Below are positions 1-4,578 of a stretch of 6,423 nucleotides of DNA, one piece after another. Source of the stretch: Nitrospinae bacterium AH_259_B05_G02_I21 (GTDB lineage Bacteria > JADFOP01). Each line of letters opens with the position of its first letter. Position 1 is the first letter of the stretch. The stretch is from positions 1 to 6,423 of the forward strand of contig JALLOF010000062.1 of assembly GCA_027717595.1 (NCBI GenBank). Direction: 5' to 3'. Made by a program: the position numbers and the translations under genes. The notes below the pieces were generated by a model, which made no database searches, was not told the origin of the DNA, and saw nothing but the letters and a program-made list of their open reading frames with translations.

Positions 1-50
1 AGGTGGACGATGGCCTGGGACTGCTGGTCGGTCAGGGCGTCGCTCGTCAT
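1..50 (-). CDS. 5' end of an unidentified leftward gene (partial)
   Basis: A leftward reading frame opens with ATG at 50-48 and runs off the left edge after 16 full codons, reading MTSDALTDQQSQAIVH. A GGAG (complement of 57-60) lies 6 nt upstream of the ATG, which supports the start. The segment L-T-D-Q-Q-x-Q-A-I-V loosely resembles the N-terminal Q-motif of UvrD/AddA-type superfamily 1 helicases (L-x-x-x-Q-x-x-A-I). Sixteen residues are far too few to name a product, so that resemblance is only a guess. A palindrome at 70-84 falls in its leader, 20 nt upstream of the start codon. Confidence 0.6.
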   Translation of the reverse strand, partial: MTSDALTDQQSQAIVH

Positions 51-69
51 GGTCTACTCCAAAGCCGGG

Positions 70-84
70 CCCGCCTGAGGCGGG
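70..84. repeat. GC-rich palindrome CCCGCC-TGA-GGCGGG, copy 1
   Basis: A perfect 6-bp inverted repeat with a 3-nt centre, CCCGCCTGAGGCGGG, is preceded by GCCGGG. The identical 15-mer recurs at 5286-5300, also with a GCCGGGCC nearby. Read leftward, it would form a hairpin in the leader of the partial gene at 1-50. Read rightward it is followed by GTCTCTCTTATC, a poor U-tract, so it is at best a weak terminator. Confidence 0.6.
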
Positions 85-130
85 GTCTCTCTTATCATCA
101 AGCATAAAACACGCGGCTTGTCGTCTCGCA

Positions 131-157
131 CTTCGCGTACTTCCCGTATTTCCCGAA
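131..157. repeat. Degenerate 9-bp tandem repeat
   Basis: Three consecutive 9-mers are visible: CTTCGCGTA (131-139), CTTCCCGTA (140-148) and TTTCCCGAA (149-157). A weaker fourth unit lies at 122-130. Such short minisatellites are common in intergenic DNA of high-GC bacteria and can expand by slippage. No function can be read from it. Confidence 0.6.
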
Positions 158-351
158 TGGAGGGTGGTTTTTTCCAAGACACGGCCCTCCGAAAAAAGCG
201 ATCCCCCCCGTCCCTCCCGGCGGTGGAGGCTCCCAATATTCACAAGCTGAGAAAATACGGCCCTTTGACACCTTGAGCCTTCCAGGCTGAGGCGCGGTTT
301 CACTATCCTCACTATATCAATATCTTATGGCGAGGCGGAGTTGGGCCGATA

Positions 352-379
352 GTGTCAAAAGTGTCTAAAAGTGTCTAAT
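352..379. repeat. GTGTC(T)AAAA direct repeats, about one helical turn apart
   Basis: Three near-identical units follow one another: GTGTCAAAA (352-360), GTGTCTAAAA (361-370) and GTGTCTAAT (371-379). An inverted copy, TTTGACAC, lies at 264-271 and a lone GTGTCAA at 6263-6269. A spacing of 9-10 bp places the units on the same DNA face, as in a binding site for a cooperatively bound protein. The pattern could also be a remnant of a mobile-element end; nothing adjacent decides between these. Confidence 0.5.
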
Positions 380-442
380 GTGACTGATGCTTTGTGGGGA
401 TAAGTCGAGGGGCGAGAGGGACGAGAGGCGACGAGCGGCGGC

Positions 443-1384
443 CTAGAACGAGAAGCCGAGCTCCATCACCCAGATGTCGCCTCGGCCGTCGGACCTGTCG
501 GAGAAGTAGGCGATGCGCATGCCGTCCGGGCTCCAGGCCGGCGACCAGTCCCTTGCGGGATGGCTTGTAAGCTGGCGGGGATTTCTCCCGTCGGGCTCCA
601 TGACCCAGATGTCGAGGTTGCCGCTTCGGGCGGAGAACCAGGCGATGAGGCTTCCGTCGGCCCGGAACGTGGGAGCGAGGTCCTCTGAGCGGTCGTAGGT
701 GAGCTGCTCGGGGTTGGTGCCGTCGGCGTCCATGACCCAGATGTCACGGTTGCCCGCGCGGTCGGAGTGAAAGACGATGCGTCGGCCGTCCGGGCTCCAG
801 TCGGGCGCGCCGTCTGTCCCTCTCCACGTGGTGAGCTGCGTTTGCTTTGAGCCGTCGGCGTCCATGACCCAGACGTCGGTGTTGCCGCGCCCGATGTGGC
901 GGACCCAGATGATCTTCGTCCCATCGGGGCTCCAGTTGGGGAAGAGGTCGCGGGCCGGGTGATCGGTGAGCCGCTCCATGTTGGAGCCGTCGGCATCCAT
1001 CACCCAGATGTCGAGGTTGCCCGAGCGGGACGAGTAGAAGAGGATGCGGCGGCCGTCGGGCGAGAAGGTCGCCGAGGCGTCCACGGCGGGACCGTTCGTC
1101 AGCCGGGCCTTGTTGGAGCCGTCGTCGTCCATGACCCAGATGTGGGTGGTGCGGCCTCTGCGCGAGTCGAAGATGATGCGCCGGCCGTCGGGGCTCCAGC
1201 CGGGCCGCTCCTCGACCGAGGGGTTGAAGGTCAGCTGGGTCTCCCTGAGGACCGTGAAGAAGATGGGTGCGACGGCAGCAAGGGCCGCCGCCGACAGCGT
1301 TAAGGCGGCCACCAGCGCGACCGCCGCCGCCTGCAGACTACGGCCAGGTGATGTAGATCGGCGCTCCGGCGTACTCGATCGCAT
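443..1384 (-). CDS. Secreted or membrane-anchored six-bladed PD40 (TolB-like) beta-propeller protein
   Basis: The 313-residue product has a basic N-terminus, a hydrophobic stretch at about residues 17-44 (signal peptide or signal anchor) and six PD40/WD40-like repeats. The W/F-S-P-D-G signatures fall at PDG residues 65, 109, 153, 198, 242 (here ADG) and 286, a strict 44-45-residue period. Each repeat continues with D/H-I/V-W-V-M-D-x-D-G-S/T and ends in QLT/RLT. The N-terminal segment R-E-T-Q-L-T supplies the strand missing after the final D-I-W-V-M-E, so the propeller looks closed and complete. The TolB N-terminal D1 domain is absent, so this is not TolB itself. PD40 propellers usually bind proteins or, in hydrolases, gate a catalytic domain that is missing here. 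A periplasmic scaffold role is inferred. The ATG at 1384 gives a 47-nt overlap with the lipoprotein gene, suggesting coupled translation. The ribosome binding site is weak, and a GTG at 1312 is an alternative start that would lose part of the signal. Confidence 0.88.
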   Translation of the reverse strand: MRSSTPERRSTSPGRSLQAAAVALVAALTLSAAALAAVAPIFFTVLRETQLTFNPSVEERPGWSPDGRRIIFDSRRGRTTHIWVMDDDGSNKARLTNGPAVDASATFSPDGRRILFYSSRSGNLDIWVMDADGSNMERLTDHPARDLFPNWSPDGTKIIWVRHIGRGNTDVWVMDADGSKQTQLTTWRGTDGAPDWSPDGRRIVFHSDRAGNRDIWVMDADGTNPEQLTYDRSEDLAPTFRADGSLIAWFSARSGNLDIWVMEPDGRNPRQLTSHPARDWSPAWSPDGMRIAYFSDRSDGRGDIWVMELGFSF

Positions 1385-1766
1385 CGTCGCTCACTTCGAT
1401 GTAGGGCCGCTCCTTGGGCGGGAGAGCGGGCGAGACCCACTGGGCCGAGGCCACGAGGTTGTCCATCGTGGCCGGCTGGCCTGTGTGGACGAGCACCCAA
1501 CAGACGTCGGCGCGGTGGGCCTCGACCACCTGGGCGGTCACCTCGCGCACGACGATTCGCACCATCTCGCTGGGCAGGTCCGGGCTCACCGCCACACGGG
1601 CTGAAAACCTTCCGACGCGACCGTGGCTGAAGTCCTGGATGCCGAGAACGGTGTAGGTGGTCTTGGGCTCCTCGGGCCCGCATCCGACCAGAATAGCCAG
1701 GACCCCGAGAGCCGCCAACACCGTCCTTCCGGCAACCCTCTGCCGCTGCCTTCCACCGTGGGCCAA
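1338..1766 (-). CDS. Small predicted lipoprotein of unknown function
   Basis: The 142-residue product starts at a TTG (1766-1764). AAAGGAG five nt upstream (complement of 1772-1778) makes this unusual start credible. Basic residues are followed by a hydrophobic core (about 16-27) and a lipobox L26-V27-G28-C29, so signal peptidase II should cleave before Cys29 and the protein should be lipid-anchored. The mature part, about 114 residues, begins C-G-P-E-E-P-K. It then reads as an alpha/beta domain with a run of V-x-x-V/I-V-x-E-V-T and a helix-like stretch before W-V-L-V-H. This layout is reminiscent of small DUF4875-type exported domains, but I cannot confirm membership. It is the first gene of a leftward pair. 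The PD40 propeller gene begins before it ends, so the two are probably made together and may act together at the membrane. Confidence 0.82.
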   Translation of the reverse strand: MAHGGRQRQRVAGRTVLAALGVLAILVGCGPEEPKTTYTVLGIQDFSHGRVGRFSARVAVSPDLPSEMVRIVVREVTAQVVEAHRADVCWVLVHTGQPATMDNLVASAQWVSPALPPKERPYIEVSDDAIEYAGAPIYITWP

Positions 1767-1794
1767 CGTTGCTCCTTTCCTCCCAGGCCCTCTA

Positions 1795-1824
1795 AGTTTA
1801 CTCCCTGGGCCGAAGGGGTGTAAA
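1795..1824 (-). promoter_or_regulatory. Putative promoter of the lipoprotein-PD40 operon
   Basis: On the minus strand, TTTACA (complement of 1819-1824; five of six bases match the sigma70 -35 consensus) is separated by 18 bp from TAAACT (complement of 1795-1800; four of six match the -10). Transcription would start near 1788, leaving room for the AAAGGAG at 1772-1778 and the TTG start at 1766. Assignment rests on consensus matching alone. Confidence 0.45.
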
Positions 1825-1825
1825 C
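1796..1825. promoter_or_regulatory. 30-bp inverted repeat in the divergent promoter region (operator candidate)
   Basis: Arms GTTTACTCCC (1796-1805) and GGGTGTAAAC (1816-1825) are inverted repeats of each other with one mismatch, around a 10-nt centre. The outer GTTTAC/GTAAAC parts coincide with the -35 and -10 hexamers proposed for the leftward operon. The repeat lies 57 nt upstream of the rightward -10. No T-run follows on either strand, so a terminator is unlikely. A protein dimer bound here could control both divergent units. Confidence 0.45.
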
Positions 1826-1853
1826 GAAAAACCGCCTCCTGCGGCCTGCGTCT

Positions 1854-1882
1854 TTCCTCGCCCCCTTGAGCCGCGCTATACT
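1854..1882 (+). promoter_or_regulatory. Putative promoter of the TPR-FxLYD / macro domain pair
   Basis: TATACT at 1877-1882 matches five of six bases of the -10 consensus. The -35 hexamer 17 bp upstream (TTCCTC, 1854-1859) is poor. Transcription would begin near 1889, about 40 nt before the ATG at 1930. Promoter function is an inference. Confidence 0.4.
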
Positions 1883-1929
1883 TGGACCCGAAGGGGGATG
1901 GCGGGGTCCCATGGGAGAGGGAGGAGCCG

Positions 1930-2649
1930 ATGCGCAGGCTTGCCGTTCTCGGTGTTGTGCTGACGACCGTGCTGGTCGCCGGGGTTGCCCTGGCCCAGAA
2001 GGGCCAGGGGCCTTCGAGCGAGGCCGTCCGCCACTACACGGCCGGGATGCGTCTCCTCGAGCGGGGAGCGCTTGAGGCGGCCGAGGCCGAGCTGGAGCGC
2101 GCGGTGCGCCTCGCCCCGGATTACTTCGAGGCCCTAAGCTCCCTGGCTCTCGTCTACCGAAAGCGGGGGAAGATGACTCACTACCGGGCATTTCTCAAGA
2201 GTGCCGCGGCCGTCAAAGCCAAACAGAGCGTGCCGCAGAAGCAGCCCACGCCGAGCCTCGCCCCACCCGCGCCCCCCGGCCCTGCGCCGCCGCCAAAGAA
2301 GCCCGAGCAAGCCCGGCCGACCCGAGCCGAGCGCAACCGCTGGCACCACGAGGGGCCCGAGCCCAAGGAGGTCTTCGTCACCGAAAGGGAGTCCCGGCGG
2401 GGTCCGCTGGGCAACCTGCGCATCGAGGGCACCGTCAAGAACAACACCTCCAAGGCCGTCGAGCGTGTCGTTGTGGCCCTGGTGGCCTTCAGCGCCGACG
2501 GCCGCCCCGTCGACCCGCCCCTCACCTACCGGGGTCCGTGGGAGCTGAACCCCGGCGAGCAGGCCTCCTTTAGCCTCGACGTCGCCGATACGGGCGACAA
2601 GGTCGAGCGGTTCGATCTCAAGGCCTCCTGGGGGCCGCCCGTGGAGTGA
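1930..2649 (+). CDS. Secreted TPR protein with proline-rich linker and FxLYD-like C-terminal domain
   Basis: The 239-residue protein starts at ATG 1930, preceded by GGGAGGAG. The upstream in-frame TTG at 1882 is rejected because it lies in the -10 box and would bury the signal peptide. Residues 1-22 form a signal peptide (M-R-R, hydrophobic core, A-L-A before Q23). Residues about 29-93 form one and a half to two TPR-like helix pairs (Y-x-x-G-M-R-L-L-E-R-G, then A-x-x-x-L-x-R-A-V-x-L-A-P-D-Y). A Pro/Ala/Lys-rich linker covers about 100-130. Residues about 160-235 look like an FxLYD/DUF3426-type Ig-like fold: I-E-G-T-V-K-N-N-T-S, a V-V-V strand, then L-N-P-G-E and F-S-L-D-V. Such domains sit outside the membrane and mediate protein contacts. 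A role as a periplasmic adaptor is inferred. The macro gene follows 69 nt downstream, probably co-transcribed. Confidence 0.85.
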   Translation: MRRLAVLGVVLTTVLVAGVALAQKGQGPSSEAVRHYTAGMRLLERGALEAAEAELERAVRLAPDYFEALSSLALVYRKRGKMTHYRAFLKSAAAVKAKQSVPQKQPTPSLAPPAPPGPAPPPKKPEQARPTRAERNRWHHEGPEPKEVFVTERESRRGPLGNLRIEGTVKNNTSKAVERVVVALVAFSADGRPVDPPLTYRGPWELNPGEQASFSLDVADTGDKVERFDLKASWGPPVE

Positions 2650-2651
2650 GC

Positions 2652-2661
2652 GGGGGGGGGG
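2652..2661 (+). repeat. Ten-G homopolymer between the TPR and macro genes
   Basis: A run of ten G residues begins 3 nt after the TPR stop codon. It lies outside both coding regions, so a length change would not alter either reading frame. It could vary by slippage or be an assembly uncertainty. Confidence 0.7.
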
Positions 2662-2718
2662 CCGATCCGCCCGGCACACCCCTTGTCAGCCTTCGCACAG
2701 AGAGAGAGGGAGGGAGCC

Positions 2719-3219
2719 ATGGAGATAGCCGTTGTCCTCGGAAGCCTCATCGAGGTGGACGTCGAGGCCATCGTCAATGCCGCCAACAGCCAGGGCTTGA
2801 TGGGCGGCGGGGTGGCGGGGTTCTTGAAGAAGGCCGCCGGGGCTGAGGTGGAGGCCGAGGCCGTGGCCCAGGCTCCCATCCCGGTGGGCCAGGCCGCCGT
2901 GACGAGCGCCGGGGCGCTGGAGCGCTGCCGGGCGATAATCCACGCCCCCACCATGGAGCGGCCCGCCATGCGCATCCCGCCGGAGAACGTCTACCAGGCC
3001 ACGAGCGGGGCTCTTCGGTCCGCCGACGAGGCGGGTTTTGCGAGCCTCGCCATTCCCGGGATGGGGACAGGCGTCGGCGGCGTGGCGCATGACGAGGCGG
3101 CCCGCCAGATGGTCCGGGCCATCCGGGAGCTTGAGGCGACGTCGCTCTCTCGCATCGTGCTCGTTGACATCGACGAGGCGATGGTCGGGGCCTGGAGGGA
3201 GGCCCTGGGCGCGGGGTGA
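2719..3219 (+). CDS. Stand-alone macro domain protein (predicted ADP-ribose binding)
   Basis: The 166-residue product is one macro domain with little else. I chose ATG 2719, preceded by GGGAGGGAG; the earlier in-frame TTG at 2683 has no purine-rich site. Hallmarks are D-V-E-A-I-V-N-A-A-N (residues 14-23), L-M-G-G-G-V-A-G-F (27-35) and the phosphate loop G-M-G-T-G-V-G-G (114-121). P-I-P-V-G-Q-A (53-59), followed by I-I-H-A-P-T-M (73-79), is typical of the Thermus TTHA0132-like bacterial class. Family members bind ADP-ribose or related nucleotides, and some remove ADP-ribose from proteins, nucleic acids or O-acetyl-ADP-ribose. The usual G-D-I/V near the N-terminus is G8-S9-L10 here, so the aspartate that contacts the adenine is missing. 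Ligand and activity are therefore uncertain. No signal peptide is seen, so it should be cytoplasmic, unlike its secreted upstream neighbour. The link between the two may be only transcriptional. Confidence 0.9.
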   Translation: MEIAVVLGSLIEVDVEAIVNAANSQGLMGGGVAGFLKKAAGAEVEAEAVAQAPIPVGQAAVTSAGALERCRAIIHAPTMERPAMRIPPENVYQATSGALRSADEAGFASLAIPGMGTGVGGVAHDEAARQMVRAIRELEATSLSRIVLVDIDEAMVGAWREALGAG

Positions 3220-3282
3220 GAGGCGCCCGCTGAAGGCCGTTCGTCGGCGAGTGCCTCTGGCGGCGAAGGTGCCGGCGGGAAC
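3220..3282. other. Short convergent spacer between macro and reductase genes
   Basis: Only 63 bp separate two genes that meet tail to tail. GAGGC (3221-3225) and GCCTC (3252-3256) could pair across a long GC-rich loop, but no T-run follows on either strand. I see no canonical bidirectional terminator, so read-through antisense transcription is possible. Confidence 0.4.
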
Positions 3283-4317
3283 CTACCAGTACTCTTCGAA
3301 GTGGATGTTGCAGCCGGGGGCCTTGCGCTCCGAGGTAAAGTCAGGGTAGCCCGTCTCCAAAATCTCGATGACCCCCTCGTTCTCCGGGTAGACCATCTTG
3401 CCCTTGACCCGCTTGGGGGCGCCCACCATGTCCGGGTTCCCGCAGAGAAAGAAGTGCATGCTGGGGTCGATGGGCTTTCCGAGGAGTTCCTCTAGGGAGC
3501 CGTTTTTAAGGTAGTCCTGGACGTAGACCTTGGGTTTGCCGGGCGGGAGATCCCGGGTGGTGAGGATGACGTACCGGTAGTTGGGGAAGCGTTCCTCGAG
3601 ATTGTGGTGTACGTCGACGTAGGCCAAATCCTCGAGGTAGCGGGCGCAGACAATGGAGACGATTTGGCCCTCGTGACCGTTTTGGAGGAGCCACGCGATC
3701 ATGGGGTTGTGGGGGGCCTCGCCGGTGCCCGTGGCGCCGAAGATGAGGTCGCTCTCCTTCGGCACACCATCTAGGGTGTAGAAGCCCGTAATCTTTGGCT
3801 GCATGAAAATCCGGTCTCCTTCGCCGAGCAGCGCAAGCCTCGGCGTGAGGAGCGGGGCAGTGTCCCCGTCATCCCAACCCCGGATGATGGTGATGTAAAA
3901 CTCCAGGCTGTTGTCTTTGAGCGGGTCGGCGAAATCCCCATCCTCTTCGAGGACCGGGTGGCAGATGGAGTAGCTGCGCTTGATGAGCTTTTGGACCAAC
4001 GTCTCGTACTCGTTGGTCAGCTTCTCTTTTTCCTCGACCGTGGTTTCCTGCTCGTCGTCCTTCAGGCCGGCAATCCTGTCGCCCATCACCATGAGCTTAT
4101 CTTTCCCACATCCCTCCGATCGGTCTTCCCACCAGCCTAGCCCCAGGCTCACGTACTGGCCCGGCTTGTAGGCCGGCAGGGGAAAGTCCGCCTTGACTTG
4201 GAAGATGACCAGGGCATCGTGGACTTCCAGAAATTTGGTGACCGTGGCGTTGTAGTGCTCGCTGCGCAGGGCGTCCTTGGACATCCCCTCAGGCACGGTG
4301 ACAGTCAGATTTCCCAT
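3283..4317 (-). CDS. Ferredoxin/flavodoxin-NADP(+) reductase family protein with a charged insertion
   Basis: The 344-residue product matches the Fpr-type reductase fold. The N-terminal FAD barrel has P-G-Q-Y-V-S-L-G-L (52-60) and the FAD-binding K-R-S-Y-S-I (113-118). The NADP domain has L-I-F-G-A-T-G-T-G-E-A-P-H-N-P-M (191-206) and L-C-G-N-P-D-M-V (291-298). It ends E-E-Y-W, like the terminal Tyr-Trp of E. coli Fpr, whose aromatic residue stacks on the flavin. The family moves electrons between NADPH and ferredoxin or flavodoxin via FAD. Fpr is about 248 residues. Much of the extra length is an insertion at about 64-112, Lys/Glu-rich and probably helical or coiled-coil (E-E-K-E-K-L-T-N-E-Y). 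Shorter insertions with a W-E-x-R start occur in the G-T-G-E-A-P-H-N reductases of Planctomycetes, as I remember them. No signal peptide is seen, so it is cytoplasmic. The ATG at 4317 has GAGGA 9 nt upstream. No ferredoxin gene is adjacent. Confidence 0.93.
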   Translation of the reverse strand: MGNLTVTVPEGMSKDALRSEHYNATVTKFLEVHDALVIFQVKADFPLPAYKPGQYVSLGLGWWEDRSEGCGKDKLMVMGDRIAGLKDDEQETTVEEKEKLTNEYETLVQKLIKRSYSICHPVLEEDGDFADPLKDNSLEFYITIIRGWDDGDTAPLLTPRLALLGEGDRIFMQPKITGFYTLDGVPKESDLIFGATGTGEAPHNPMIAWLLQNGHEGQIVSIVCARYLEDLAYVDVHHNLEERFPNYRYVILTTRDLPPGKPKVYVQDYLKNGSLEELLGKPIDPSMHFFLCGNPDMVGAPKRVKGKMVYPENEGVIEILETGYPDFTSERKAPGCNIHFEEYW

Positions 4318-4371
4318 CGTTCTGTGTCCTCATGAGTGGTGGTGTGGCCTCCGGCGCTCGGTGGGTCCGTG

Positions 4372-4388
4372 CTCGGTTTCAAACCGAG
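4372..4388. promoter_or_regulatory. 17-bp palindrome in the reductase leader
   Basis: CTCGGTTTCAAACCGAG is a perfect 8+1+8 palindrome lying 55 nt upstream of the reductase ATG. If the promoter at 4464-4492 is right, it is inside the leader and could form a hairpin in RNA. As DNA it could be a repressor site. It also lies between the divergent reductase and methyltransferase promoters and the reductase start. Confidence 0.45.
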
Positions 4389-4422
4389 GCGGTCCCGTCG
4401 AAGGTGCCTTGGGGTCGTGGGC

Positions 4423-4444
4423 CCGAGGAGGTCTCAGCCCTCGG
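4423..4444. promoter_or_regulatory. Second inverted repeat in the reductase leader
   Basis: CCGAGG (4423-4428) and CCTCGG (4439-4444) are perfect inverted repeats with a 10-nt loop. They fall just inside the predicted start of the reductase transcript. No U-tract follows, so this would be a leader stem-loop rather than a terminator. Confidence 0.35.
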
Positions 4445-4463
4445 CTGGATACCCCACTGACCT

Positions 4464-4492
4464 AAAATAGAACCCTCCGCCGATAAATGCAA
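4464..4492 (-). promoter_or_regulatory. Putative promoter of the reductase gene
   Basis: On the minus strand, TTGCAT (complement of 4487-4492) is followed after exactly 17 bp by TATTTT (complement of 4464-4469). Matches to consensus are three and four of six. Transcription would begin near 4457, giving a leader of about 140 nt with two inverted repeats. Confidence 0.4.
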
Positions 4493-4528
4493 GGGGTTCG
4501 AGGCCGGGCGAGTCAGGCACCACCTTCC

Positions 4529-4557
4529 TTGCCTTCCGCCGCGCCTGGGCGTAGAAT
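4529..4557 (+). promoter_or_regulatory. Putative sigma70-type promoter of the methyltransferase gene
   Basis: TTGCCT (4529-4534; four of six) and TAGAAT (4552-4557; five of six) are spaced by exactly 17 bp. A start near 4564 would leave a 15-nt leader with GGAG at 4567-4570. The TTGCC -35 is shared with the promoter proposed at 5406-5434. Confidence 0.55.
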
Positions 4558-4578
4558 ACGGGCCGCGGAGCCTTCCCT

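Larger units (their letters stand above)
51..442. other. Intergenic region without a convincing gene, rich in small repeats
   Basis: About 390 bases separate the partial leftward gene from the end of the PD40 gene. A leftward 60-codon TTG-initiated frame at 54-236 exists, but it is built from a 9-bp tandem repeat, is full of basic residues and ends inside the ribosome binding site of the next gene, so I do not call it. The region holds a GC palindrome (70-84), the tandem repeat (about 131-157), a possible long-range inverted repeat CACTATC (301-307) / GATAGTG (348-354), and GTGTC(T)AAAA direct repeats (352-379). An inverted TTTGACAC copy lies at 264-271. Purine-rich sequence (about 405-440) follows the PD40 stop. 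I see no U-tracted terminator. Confidence 0.6.

Noticed and set aside
54-236. Leftward 60-codon reading frame
   Set aside because: It starts at a TTG, its middle is the translated 9-bp tandem repeat, its composition is unlike the neighbours, and it ends within the ribosome site of the gene at 1-50.
443-1384. Calling the propeller gene tolB
   Set aside because: It has PD40 blades but no TolB D1 domain, and no pal, tolA, tolQ or tolR gene is nearby.
896-1604. Long rightward reading frames opposite the PD40 and lipoprotein genes
   Set aside because: Their repetitive sequence is the antisense image of the I-W-V-M-D-x-D-G repeats; the minus strand encodes clear signal peptides and blades.
1882-1929. 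Upstream TTG start for the TPR-FxLYD protein
   Set aside because: It would begin in the -10 box and put 16 polar residues before a normal signal peptide; the ATG at 1930 has a strong GGGAGGAG.
1586-2191. Leftward 201-codon frame across the divergent promoter region
   Set aside because: It is low-complexity Pro/Arg/Ser sequence, spans two promoters and overlaps two well-supported genes; this is expected by chance in GC-rich DNA.
2134-2679. Leftward frame opposite the TPR-FxLYD gene
   Set aside because: It is a shadow of the GC-rich gene, with no ribosome site and no recognisable domain.
2683-2718. Upstream TTG start for the macro domain protein
   Set aside because: The extra 12 residues are not part of the fold, and the purine-rich ribosome site lies just before the ATG at 2719.
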